DNA from: Albula goreensis
Lineage: Eukaryota > Chordata > Actinopteri > Albuliformes > Albulidae
NCBI GenBank assembly: GCA_022829145.1
Contig: CM040761.1
Coordinates: forward strand, 1,304,768-1,368,767
DNA: 64,000 nt
Direction: 5' to 3'
In this document: piece after piece, positions 47,839 through 58,322 of the stretch
How positions within the stretch are numbered: position 1 is the stretch's first letter
How the letters are laid out: each line of letters begins with the position of its first letter
Program-made: the position numbers and the translations under genes
Notes under the pieces: model-generated
Seen by the model: the letters and a program-made list of their open reading frames with translations, nothing else
What the model was told of the DNA's origin: nothing
Database searches by the model: none

Positions 47839-48276
47839 TGTGGCGCCTGGAGAGGTGGTGCGAGGAGCAAGCTCCTCAGTACCTCCCATTTTACTGCTGT
47901 CAGTCTCCTGTTTCCCTCCCTCAGCCTGGAGAGGAACTGGAGCTGCAACAGCAGAGGCCTCACAAACAGGCAGGCTCACCTGAGAGTGATTCCTAATCAA
48001 CTCAGCTGTGAGCACTTGCCTTCAATTAGGCCTTCTATTTAAGCACAGCCTGAGAGGCTGCAAAGACTTTTGAACATTTGGACTTTTTGTGTTTTGGGGA
48101 TGGCTGTGCTGCTTTTGTGTTTTGACCCTATTTTGTGTTAAGACCATTTGTTGTGTTTTCCTTTTCTCCTACAAGGGGTAAATAAAAGGCCTTTGGCCCC
48201 TTTTTTGTTCAGCCTTCGTTGTGTTTCCCTCCACTCACCACTCGGCACCAGTGGCCACACCTGGCGCTGTGTCACA
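47839..48276 (+). mobile_element. Solo LTR of a retrotransposon (438 bp)
   Basis: Starts TGTGGCGCC and ends GTGTCACA, giving the TG...CA boundaries of an LTR. A TATA-like TATTTAAG is at 48036-48043, and a polyadenylation signal AATAAA at 48181-48186 is followed by a T-rich stretch. The order and spacing of promoter and poly(A) signal fit a U3-R-U5 layout. ACAC lies on both sides (47835-47838 and 48277-48280), compatible with a 4-bp target duplication but uninformative inside a CA repeat. No internal gag/pol sequence is adjacent, so it is a solo LTR left by recombination between two LTRs. Ty3/gypsy is the likely source, by resemblance only. Confidence 0.7.
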
Positions 48277-48352
48277 ACACACACACACACACGCACACAC
48301 TCACATGTACATACACACATACACACAAACACAGATACAGACACACACACTC
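48277..48352. repeat. CA-rich tract, right flank of solo LTR
   Basis: Interrupted (CA)n with 'catgtacatacacacatac' segments, continuing the microsatellite on the other side of the LTR. Confidence 0.7.
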
Positions 48353-49169
48353 AAGATCCCACTCCACAGCTCATGTTTAATCCTCCACACGGTGTTCGCT
48401 TGGTAGAATGAATGACACTTCTGCCCAAGGTGATGGATTCCTTGAGTCGGCTATGTTGAACGTTCGTGTGTTTATTCAGAGGTTGAAAGGGGTCATCTGT
48501 CATCAGAGGTAATGAATAATTTATCCATCTATTACAGGCTGGCAAAAAGGAGTGGGGGCAAATCACAGGTGGGTTTCCTACATTCATTTTCCTCCGCAAA
48601 TAGCTTTTTGGTTCCTAAGGGACAAAATGACAAATGTGCTTGAATCATAGAAAACCAAATTCAATTCAAGTCCTTGCTCAAGATAAAAATCTATAAAATC
48701 TAACTGGCCACCTACAGCCTTCACATTACCTGAGCAGAAAAAATTTGGGTCGCGCATGCAAGCAGGTTTAACCCATGACCTGTGGAGATTTACAGCTTGG
48801 TATTTGGTGGAGACAATGTAATTGAACAGCTCAGAGTTTTGTCTAACCCTGCTACCAATTGTGTAGTTCAGAGTTTTGTCTAACCCTGGTGATAGGGATG
48901 CTCACAGCAGGGGGCTGTAAAAACCTCAGAGCTGACTGAGCAAAAACCTCATCATTACAAACACCTCACCTATGTAAACACCTAACTGTGGTCAGCCTGC
49001 CCTGTGTGTATGTGTGTGTGTTTGTTTGTGTGTGTGTCTGTCTGTCTCTGTGCAAGTAGGGGGTGTTCCTCTGCACTCCTTTATTAGGGTAATGGAGAGA
49101 GTGGTCTGTCACAAACCCATCATGGGTTAATGGGACAAACCTGATCAATAAACTCATTTGTGGGGGGTG
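48353..49169. other. Unassigned stretch with TG tract
   Basis: A direct duplication 'cagagttttgtctaaccct' lies near 48831 and 48870. An interrupted TG tract lies at about 49005-49052. No gene. Confidence 0.4.
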
Positions 49170-49930
49170 GGGTGCAGAGCCTGTAGTGATGGAGAGGGGG
49201 AGGGCCATTGGGGCCTTAGTGAAGGGAAGGGGGCAGGCCATGAGGGTTGGGGCCTTAATGTGAAGGGAAGGGGAAGATCATGGGAGCCGTAGGCCATGGG
49301 GGTCGTAGTGAGGGGAAGGGGGCAGGCCAGGGGGCCAGTGAGGGGAAGGGGCCATGGGGGCCGTAGTGAGGGAAGGGGGAGGGGGCCATGGGGCCAGTGA
49401 GGGGGAGGGCCATGTAGTGAGGGGAAGGGGAGGGGGGGGGGGCCATGGGGGCCGTAGTGAGGGGGAGGGCCATGGGGGCCGTAGTGAGGGGGAGGACCAT
49501 GGGGCCTTAGTGAGGGGAAGGGGGCAGGCCATGGGGGCCGTAGTGAGGGGGAGGGCCATGGGGGCCGTAGTGAGGGGAAGGGGGCCATGGGGGTCGTAGT
49601 GAGGGGAAGGGGGAAGGCCATGCCGTAGTGGGGGGAGGGCCATGGGGGCCGTAGTGAGGGGAAGGGGGAGGGGGAGGGGGGCCATGGGCCGTGAGGGGAA
49701 GGGGGCAGGCCATGGGGGCCGTAGTGAAGGGAAGGGGGCAGGCCATGGGGGCCGTAGTGAGGGGGAGGGCCATGGGGGTCGTAGTGAGGGGAAGGGGGCA
49801 GGCCATGGGGGCCGTAGTGAGGGGGGGCCATGGGGGCCGTAGTGAGGGGAAGGGGGAGGGGGAGGGGAGAGCCATGGGGGCCGTAGTGAGGGGGAGGGCC
49901 ATGGGGGCCTTAGTGAGGGGGAAGGGTGGG
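49170..49930 (+). repeat. G-rich minisatellite, 27-34-bp units
   Basis: Units alternate between 'ccgtagtgagggggagggcc' + 'atggggg' and a longer form with an added 'ggaagggggcag' segment. The plus strand is almost purely G/A between 'ccatg' and 'ccgt' interruptions and has many runs of four or more G. Frames up to 225 residues on the minus strand (proline-rich) and glycine-rich frames on the plus strand are artefacts. Confidence 0.9.
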
Positions 49931-50867
49931 ACAATGTTGAATCTCTACTGATCCCCAGTGACTTGCATTAAGATTTCATTCTGTGTGTACATGAGAGGAT
50001 TCAAATTAAAAAAATAATTATTTTATATTTCATTGGGGTCATAGTCTTAATTTTGATTAGTCAATATGAATGGAATCTACAAGCAGATGAAAACACTATC
50101 TGTGCAGGATGAAGGGTTTGGACAAACATGTCATTTACATGCACAGTTAGGCATCCCCAGTTTGACTCTGGATACAGGCTGTTCATTAAAAAAATTAAAT
50201 CAACAGTGTTGTGGGCATAAGTAATAATCTAAAGGGAGTGAACTGGCAGCTTAATTTCTGTTTATGTTGCATTTAATGAAGTGCTTGTAGCTAGCAGAAA
50301 AAAGAGCTCTGCCACCACTAGAGCTGTATGGATTGTCTGACTCTGTAATTATGGCTTTAACCAGACAATGAAATGAATTTTAAAATAAACAAAAGGGGCA
50401 AAGAGAACTTGGAGCTGCAAGACAATACGATGGCTATTTTTATCCACATAAACACAGATTTTCTTCATGTTTAAAAACTTTCCACACCGACCTTGGAAAA
50501 AATATAACTTGATTAAGATAAGACAATAAGTACTCATTGTTTTTGAAAGATATACCAGACCACAAAATTATTACATTAGAATTACAATGAGTAAACTAGG
50601 CATTACCTTTTCCTGAACAAATCACTGCTTTCTTTTCTGATTCTGGTTCTTAGCCACTTTCCTGCTCTGTCAGCAAAGCCGAAGCTGATAAGACCTTTGT
50701 TCAGTAAACTTCAGGTAATGCAGGGACACACAGGATGGATTTATCCCTACTTTGCCTGCATTACTCTCATTATTGTGCTGCATGAGTCAGCAATGATTCT
50801 TATTGAAGTTTGGCAAGAGGCTATTTGATTAAAAAAATCCCACTAAAGGTGTCAATCACTGCATATA
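49931..50867. other. Unassigned stretch
   Basis: No gene or named repeat. A TGAGTCAGCA motif (AP-1/MAF-type) lies at 50783-50792. Confidence 0.4.
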
Positions 50868-51775
50868 GAGCTTAAACATGAGAAGCACACATGTGCTCTC
50901 TCCACATATGAAACTAAAGCATGAGAAGCACATGTTCTCTCTGCATACACAGCTAAAGCATGAGAAGTACACATGTGTTCTCTCTTCATACGGGGCTAAA
51001 GCATAGGAAGCACACGTGTTCTCTCTGCATATGGGGCTAAAGCTTGAGAAGCACAGGTATTCTCCCTACATTTTAAACTAAAGCATGAGAAATTTGTGTT
51101 CTCTCTGCATACACAGCTAAAGCACGAGAAGCACACATGTGTTCTCTCTTCATACGGGGCTAAAGCATAGGAAGCACACATGTGTTCTCTCTCCATATGG
51201 GGCTAAAGCATAGGAAGCACACATGTGTTCTCTCTGCATACGGGGCTAAAGCATAGGAAGCACACATGTGTTCTCTCTTCATACGGGGCTAAAGCATAGG
51301 AAGCACACATGTGTTCTCTCTTCATATGGGGCTAAAGCATAGGAAGCACACATGTGTTCTCTCTGCATACGGGGCTAAAGCATGAGAAGCACACATGTGT
51401 TCTCTCTGCATACGGGGCTAAAGCATGAGAAGCACAGGTGTTCTCCCTGCAAATGAAGCTAAAGCACGAGAAGCACTCATTCACATTCTCATTGTTCTCT
51501 CTTCATACAGGGCTGAAGCTCACATGTGTTCTCTCTGCATATGGGGTTAAACATGAGAAGCGCACTTGTATTCTCTTTGCATACAAACCTAAAGCATGAG
51601 AAGCACACATGTGTTCTCTCTGCATATGAAGCTAAAGCAAGAGAAGCACACATATGTTCTCTCTGCATACAGGGCCAAAGCACACATGTGTTCTCTTTAC
51701 ATATGAAGCTAAAGCATGAGAAGCACACGTGTTCTCTCTGCATATGGGGCTAAACCATGAGAGGCACACATGTCT
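50868..51775 (+). repeat. 43-bp minisatellite, about 20 copies
   Basis: The unit contains 'acatgtgttctctctgcata' followed by 'cggggctaaagcatgagaag' and 'cac'. Several units are shortened (near 51070-51100 and 51480-51530). Variants tcttcatacgg / tctgcatatgg are interspersed. Confidence 0.92.
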
Positions 51776-52576
51776 TCTCCGGTACCTTTTAATGTGACTG
51801 ACATCAGTTTTCTAAGGCGATCACAATAAAACTGCCATGCTAAGAAGGTGGTGAGTGAAAGAGTCAATGAAACAGGAATCAGTGGTATCAGATATCTCAT
51901 TAAAAGGGACATGAGGCACTCTTCTTATTAAGAAATCATAATCCTCTTATCAACAGATGTTTTTAGTTACAATTTCTATAGCTCCCTGTTTCCCTGACAA
52001 CCAAACTGCTGTGACACAAATTAGCCACCATAAATAGTTATGTATTTTTCATATCGTGTCAAATGACTTGAGCTTAAATAATGCAGTGACAGTAGATCAA
52101 CTAAACAAATAACAACAAAGTAGCATGTTCACGTTCATTTAAGACTCTGCTGGGAAGTAGGACCACTGTAGTGTGAGATTACCTGCTATCTGAGTCGTTT
52201 TAGTGGTAATTGAAACTGCTTTCCTTTGTCTGTCCCTTTAAAAAGGTCTTTGTTTTGCCAAGTCATCTGAGGGCATTTCGGAGACAGAGAGGGAAAACGT
52301 GATATATCTGAGGTTTTCACTGGCAAGATTCAACTCCACCCACTCTCTCACTGACATTTGCACTTCAAGACAGAGTGTTCCTGAAAGCACCTTCTAATTT
52401 CCCGCAGAAGCTCACACACGCCCACGCACGCGCGCACACACACTCTCACACACATACTGTCACACACACACTCACACACATTTTAACAACATCCAGGGAA
52501 ATTACCATATATTTGGATCAACTAACACATATAAATCTATTAAATTAACCCCAAGAAACAATTATGACAGTGCCAG
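51776..52576. other. Unassigned stretch with CA patch
   Basis: CA-rich patch at about 52413-52477 with CG-containing interruptions (cacgcgcg). Otherwise nothing recognised. Confidence 0.4.
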
Positions 52577-54365
52577 TACAGTTTTTGTCGATTGCTTACA
52601 CACTGAAAGTGAATGCTTAGACAAAAGCATCAGAACCTTTAACTTTTGTAACCATGCCTTAAACAAAGGCACCATCAGTAGTATGAACTCTCAGATACAG
52701 CAACGATATAGCATATAAAATTAGTTTATTGAGAAGGGATAGAAAATAATGAACTTGGGCTTGGAGTCAAAGGGGGAGGAGTCATCGTGTCCTCGTGGAG
52801 AGGGAACCCCCCTTCCTTTTGGCTGAAAGAAATTGGGATAGTAGTTAGGATCATGAACCCCCTCCCAGAGAAAGGAGAGGATGAAGGTGGAGATGGGGAG
52901 GAGGTGGGATGCCAGAAATGCTGGCAGCAGTGGACCGTCCCAGGGTCCAATGAAGCTCCCCTGGCTGCAGAGCTGCGTCAGAAGTTGGCCTTGGAGAGTG
53001 GGCGGGGACTGCCAGGTCGTCGATGCGGAGGGCCTCGATGTACAGCTGTATCAAGTCTCTCTTCTGCGCAGTCCGGGGAAACGCAATCCTGTGGAGTCTC
53101 TCAGAGGTGGGATATAGTCCAGCTGCAGGGCTGCGGGAATGGCACCTCGGCTGAAGAGAGCCGAGAGAAGAGGAGGGCAACGGCCGAAAGACGGCCCTGG
53201 ATCTCAGCCTGCATGAAAGGCAATGAGTTGGCCGGCGACTACAAGCCAGGGATGTCGGGTCACTTTCTCGGGAAATGATCCGGGGAGAAGTCATCCAGAA
53301 GCCGGCCTCTGGAGCACAGGACAGGTCATCATCCGAAGCGTGGAGTTGGACATCCATTGTTTTCGAAAAACAGTGCAAGCTAGGTGATACAGAAAACACT
53401 GAATGCCGGAAATGCTGTGCATTATGGGAAAAAAGGTACGTGGTGTTTATATACCTGTAAGGGACCAGAACAGGTGTGATAGGTTGAGGGGTTGAGGTTT
53501 GCAATTCTGCAACACACACACAAAACACTACACACTGTTTCTTACATTAGACACTTCACTCAAGAATGAAAGCTCTTGCAATTATTGGGAAAACACTTCT
53601 ATTCAAAATTCAAAACATACCTGAAATTTGCAACACTCACACACACCCATTAAAACACTTATACACTAACTGAATACCAATCAATCTGAGCCTTATGAAC
53701 TACAAATAGACCTCAGGTAAGCTCACCTCTTTCGTGAGAACTTTGCATACAAGGAACCAGTGAGAGCGAGAGTGTGAGAGGCAGGTGCCCCCATTCTGGG
53801 GGTTGGGGTGGTGGGGTTGTCTGTGGGGACACCTGCCTTGCCTGTAGCTTGTAGTTTTGACTGAATGTGTCTGACCCAACCCGCTCCCCACAAAATGTTA
53901 TAGGACAAAGAGCTGTTGTGAATGTCCCTGGGCAGCGTGTCTGTAAGGAGTTTTCCATCACCATGCCACCCAAGGTCCCTGCAATACTGCACACATAATC
54001 ACATTTCTGGACACACTACATGGCATCCTCATTCCAGCTGAGCAGAGGAGTGAACCAGAGCAGCCCAGGTTTGTTGTCATCAGGGATAATGTTAGTTTCC
54101 ACCAGGCTGCTCTGGTCCAATCCGATTGAGGAATTATTTTCTGATTGGTGTTGGAAAGTGTATGACCACCAATCACAAGCCCGTCTGCCTCTTCTACAAG
54201 TGGTGAAGAGGCATACGGAGACATTGAGGTGGGGTCAGTCCAGGGTTGGATACGGCAGGCAAGGCAGTATTTTCTCCGTTGCCTAGCCAGGGATGACATT
54301 GTTTGTGATGTGGATGAGGTGATGTGGCCAGACCCTAACAGAAGGCAGGATTCATAAATCATTCA
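52577..54365 (+). mobile_element. IS630/Tc1-like DDE transposon, copy 2, with GC-rich insert
   Basis: The left end 'acagtttttgtcgattgctt' at 52577 matches the terminus of copy 3. After a GC-rich insert at about 52720-53480, AC-rich non-coding sequence similar to copy 3 resumes. The transposase relic follows from about 53890 (NVIGQRAVVNVPGQR), then ITFLDTLHGILIPAEQRSEP and FVVIRDNVSFHQAAL at about 54070-54115. The D of the second catalytic motif is kept but the canonical WDN is RDN. The sequence then jumps to NPIEE..., deleting the intervening YSPFL segment, and ends ...QGWIRQARQYFLRCLARDD, DEVMWPDPNRRQDS then stop near 54357. Several frameshifts. The N-terminal DNA-binding part is missing. 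It abuts copy 3. Confidence 0.7.
52720..53480 (-). other. Unidentified GC-rich segment with a 225-residue open frame
   Basis: Inside copy 2 lies about 760 bp that is clearly GC-richer and more CpG-containing than its surroundings. On the minus strand a 225-residue frame is open at 52851-53528. It includes LQLHASDDDL-like and CHSRSPAAGLYPTSERLHR stretches but no domain I know. Two other frames, including a 163-residue plus frame at 52787-53278, are also open, which is typical of GC-rich DNA. It may be an unrecognised transposon, a captured exon or a retrocopy fragment. I cannot assign a function. Confidence 0.4.
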
Positions 54366-54519
54366 CCCCATCCCTTACACTACTATTTTTTGTGTGTAGT
54401 GGTGTAATATTTACCATTACACTGTAATTTTACTGTAATTATTTTTGTTTCCATGAGTTTACAGTAACATTGATTACTGAGCTGTAATTCTACTTTTCTT
54501 TGTGTTTTTTTGTTTGTGT
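54366..54519. other. Spacer between copies 2 and 3
   Basis: AT-rich with repeated 'tactgtaatt' / 'ctgtaatt' words. It may include the undetected right terminus of copy 2. Confidence 0.4.
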
Positions 54520-56254
54520 ACAGTTTTTCTCGATTGCTTAAACACAAAAACTGGTTCCTGTAGCACAGAAACCCATACCCCTTCATCATTCCTAAAAGTA
54601 CACACACATTTCCCATAACCATAAACACTTCTCACCTGTTTCCACACGTTTCAATATTCAAAACTCTTTCTGCAAAACCTTACACGAAAGTGGGCAAATA
54701 AATCATTCATTGCACTATATGTTCATTCAGCAAACACATGCTCTCAATATACTGTAATTAACTCAAGTCATCACAACCTAAACTTAAAAACCACACCTTT
54801 CTCTAGGTGTAAACACTAACCCTCAGTGGGCCTTGAGGCAAGTCTATGTTCTTTGGAACAATGGATCTTAACAATGCAGAAGTTGCAAGACAACAGAGGT
54901 TGAGGATGGGAAGGACGACGATGACAACGACAACAACAACAACAACAACAAAGACAAGTAATTGCAGATGAAATCCATGCCACCCAAGTTCATCATGTTT
55001 TCATACATGGGAGGACTATGAGAGCAGCTGGACAGCTAGTGCAACCCAACCAAAGCCGTTACACAGTTGCATCCTACCTTCAGAAGGGAAAACAGGTAAT
55101 TTGCCTTGTTGTTACTGTGATACATGTAGTGTTATAGTGCATATAGGCTGAATCTCCACTTTGTCCTCAGTGTAGTTTTTACTGTACCACAGTAATGGAT
55201 GATCATATGTCAGTAAGGCGGCCATCTATTGGAGGTAGGCGGAGACTTCTCACAGCTGAGCAGGAGACTGCACTGGTGAATATGGTGGTTGTTAATAATG
55301 CCATCCGTTTGAGGGAAATTCAAACCCAAATAATTGAAGACCAGGTAGTCTTCCACGGAATTGACAGCGTCTGCATTTCCACCATTGACCGGATTGTTCA
55401 GAATAACCACATAAGGACAAAAATCCTATACTGTGTGCCTTTTGAAAAGAATTCACAGCACAGAGTTACGAAGCAATGATTCCAATATGTGCAGATAATT
55501 ATACTGTACAGAATTTTTACAGTATGTAAATTATGGCCCATCTCCAGCATATCAATACAGTACTGTATAGTACTGTAATGTGTTACAGTAACTGCGGTAC
55601 ACAATCTTTCATTCAAACAGGGTGTTTGTAGTAAAATGTGTTTTTGACTTCTGTAAAATCTTTGGCTGGATGCGCAACATCATTGGTCACCGTGCCATCA
55701 TACAAGTTCCTGGCCAAAGGGGAGGCAGCGTCACCCTATGTGCAGCCATTAGCAATTGTGGCATCCTCCGCCGCCATGTCAACGTGGGTCCAACAACTCC
55801 TTCAATTTGTAGATCAGCTGCACAATAACATTCTTCAGCAGGATGGGGAGCCAGGGCAACCAGAGGAAGCCCAATATGGTGTCATTTGGGATAACATGAG
55901 TTTCCATCTGGCTGCTGTGTTTTGCACCTGGTTCAATGACCACCCCAGGTTTACCGATCTTTTTTTGCTAGCATATTCCCTATTTCTGAATCCGATTGAG
56001 GAATTTTTCTCAGCATGGTGGTGGAGAGTGTATGACCACAACCCAACACAGCAAAACCTCCTGGAAGCAATGGTGGACGCCTGTGGTGATGTGTCTGCGG
56101 AGTCTATCCTGGGTTGGATAAGGCATTAAGGCACACAAGGTTTGAATTGGGACCCAGATAATAGATGTTTGTATCGTTGGGTGTGAATTTTCAAAATTGT
56201 GTGTTAAGATTTTGGAAAATGGTGAGTTGTTCCTGGAATTGTCTAGAACTGTAG
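54520..56254 (+). mobile_element. IS630/Tc1-like DDE transposon, copy 3, most complete
   Basis: The left terminus is 'acagtttttctcgattgctt' at about 54520; a weak inverted counterpart ('tctagaactgta') lies near 56243-56254. A transposase relic fills the interior. The terminus is shared with copies 1 and 2, which defines the family in this window. Target duplications could not be confirmed. Confidence 0.6.
54861..56128 (+). pseudogene. IS630/Tc1-like transposase relic of copy 3
   Basis: A plausible start ATG is at 54861 (MDLNNAEVARQQ). After a frameshift in an (AAC)n/glutamine tract, the first helix-turn-helix reads ADEIHATQVHHVFIHGRTMR ... QSRYTVASYLQKGKQ to about 55097. A gap of about 100 bp, bounded by caggtaat and ctcag like an intron, separates the second DNA-binding segment (55195-55479; RRRLLTAEQETALVNMVV, IRLREIQ, STIDRIVQNNHI). 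The catalytic part follows at 55640-56127: NIIGHRAIIQVPGQRGG, then, after a frameshift near 55790, GVIWDNMSFH (second aspartate), LNPIEEFFSAWWWRVYD (glutamate) and ILGWIRH, then stop. The segment that should carry the first catalytic aspartate (VFVDEAGF-type in this family) is garbled to VFDFCKIF. Not functional. Confidence 0.75.
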
Positions 56255-56569
56255 ATACATATAGTTCAGCTCTTGGTAACAGTGTCATTGACTATTCCAT
56301 TGTCAGATCATAGTCAAATCACCATGTTTATAAAGAGAACACAGTGGTTTATTTCACATACACAGCCCAGTGAGCTGTACAACCTCAATGCTTCCTACAG
56401 GTAGGCTCCAAAATGCACAAAATTACACAAAAAGGCAACTGGCAGTGAGGAAATAAAAAATGTATCAGAAACATTTCAAAACACACAGTATCAACCCTCA
56501 AAACTAGGCATAAATCTGGCCATAAATGACTTAAATAATATTTTTTAAAAATCCTTCAGTAAAAATAAA
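56255..56569. other. Unassigned spacer
   Basis: Nothing recognised between copy 3 and the LINE fragment. Confidence 0.4.
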
Positions 56570-57215
56570 ATATACTTTTGTAAACATAGTACAAACACCC
56601 TTCACCATAAAGTCCAGCAGAATATAGAAAAGAGACCCCCCAGCCAACTGATCCTGAAGCTCACTGAACACAACACCACCACCATCAGTCAGCTTCAGGA
56701 CAGCACCTCATGGACACTTCCAATTAGTGTAAACTAAATCATCAAACATCTTAAAAACTCTTTTCTGGACCATTGGGACACAGTCACCAAATCTCAAAAC
56801 AGAATGGATTGCTATCGGGCCCTGAACAGAAAATATGAATTGGCAGAATATCTGCCAAACATTAAAAATACAAAACAAAGAGAGATCCTGACCAAATATT
56901 GTGTCAGTGACCACAGCTTGGCCATTGAAAAGGGCCGACACAAACAAACTTGGCTGGCCGGACAGGGTGTTTGACCACTGCAAAAGCAGTGAGGTAGAGA
57001 CAGTAATTCACGTTCTTTTACATTGTACAAATTACAATCAACAAAGAGAAGTATTTCTTAAAAAATATAAACATTGTTTTCCTTAACTTTCAAAAATGGA
57101 CTGATATGGACAAATTATCAATAAAATTAGAAGGAAATGACCACCCACAAGCAGCCAAATATGTATCCACCTGCCACAATATAAGGGAGAGGAAGATGGA
57201 AAGCTCTGTGTAAAT
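56570..57215 (+). pseudogene. LINE ORF2 C-terminal remnant with zinc-knuckle-like tail
   Basis: The plus strand carries the region downstream of the reverse transcriptase domain in a fish non-LTR retrotransposon. Around 56815-56945 it reads CYRALNRKYELAEYL, KQREILTKYCVSDHSLAIEK and GRHKQTWLA. After one frameshift it continues FDHCKSSEVETVIHVLLHCT, a degraded C..C....EVET..H.L..C knuckle that lacks the first cysteine, and REVFLKKY. The reading ends with AAKYVSTCHNIRERKMESSV then stop near 57212. The upstream part from 56570 is weaker. The copy is 5'-truncated. Clade is uncertain; it differs from the L2-like tail at 15.3 kb. Minus frames at 56708-57030 are shadows. Confidence 0.7.
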
Positions 57216-57415
57216 AAAGGGAAAAAAGAAATATATGTATGTATATTTGTGTATGTATATATATATATATTGTGTGTATATTCCTATGTCTATTTCTAAG
57301 TTTGTTTTCCCTTCAATTATATATTGTCATTGTTAGCAGTATAAATTAAACTTTGCATTGCTGTTGGATGTTCCTTTTCATTTTTTTTTGACTGTTGTGG
57401 TCAAAAAAATTGAGT
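57216..57415 (+). mobile_element. Probable LINE 3' UTR
   Basis: AT-rich sequence directly after the LINE stop, with a small TA/TG tract at 57250-57275, ending near 'ttgtggtcaaaaaaattgag'. Assigned to the LINE by position. Confidence 0.45.
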
Positions 57416-58139
57416 GAGAGAAAGAAAGGGGGAGACAAACAGAGATTTACAATCCTTTTCACACTTAGATGTCAGACAGATGGGTTTAAGGGCCAGGGTC
57501 CCCACCTCCCCCCTTACCCAGCAGTTTGTAAGCCCCAGACCAAAACAGAGTCAGAGCAAAACATGCCAATGTGACATGTGAATATGTTCTCATGACCATT
57601 TTTCCCTCAGAATGCTGGACAGGCAGAGAAGATGCACAAGGTGAGCTCCTGGTGCCCTGTACAGTGTGCTCAGACAGGACTGAGACATAATAATAGCATA
57701 GCAATGGGATTCCACCCAAACAGTCTGAGCACTCTCTCTCCCTGAGGTCTACATCATCACATTTCATTCACATCTGCAAACAGTCTCATTATCTTTGTGG
57801 GAAGTGAAGTGCCTCTTCTGTCTTACAGACACTACTGTTTCTGAAAGTTGAAAAAAAAAAAAATCAACTGACAGATAGTATCTCTGAAGACTACCAAACC
57901 TTGGTCCGAAACCCTTCAGTGACACAATTTCTGTTGAGTTAACATGAAGCAAACAACCCAGAGAAAGCACGGAAATGGTCATTTCACTAGAAAATGTTGC
58001 AATTCGATGTTTCAGCTGAGCTGCTGGAGTTTGTTGCCGAACTGCCCACAATATGACATGGTCAACGCGAGGACGGACATGCAGAATTTAAACCACAGCA
58101 TTCCAGCAAGTGCTAATGCAAAGGTCAGATGAACAACCC
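57416..58139. other. Unassigned stretch
   Basis: No gene. Poly-A of 13 near 57851. Confidence 0.4.
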
Positions 58140-58322
58140 ACATCCCCTGAATATCTCACACACACACGTGTATGCACACACACATACACACATACGTGTG
58201 TGTATGTACACAAATTCACACTCACACACATGTGTATACATGTGTATGCACGCACACACACTCACACACGTGTATGCGCAAACTCACACATGCACATACA
58301 CACTAACTTAAACACACATAAA
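58140..58322. repeat. CA-rich tract with TG inversions
   Basis: Interrupted (CA)n mixed with 'acgtgtgtgtatgtac' and 'acatgtgtatacatgtgtat', so CA and TG runs face each other and can pair locally. The threonine/histidine-rich frame at 58110-58451 is an artefact. Confidence 0.8.

Noticed and set aside
49154..49934. Proline-rich frames of 218-225 residues
   Set aside because: Pure products of the G-rich tandem array; two different minus frames are open over the same interval.
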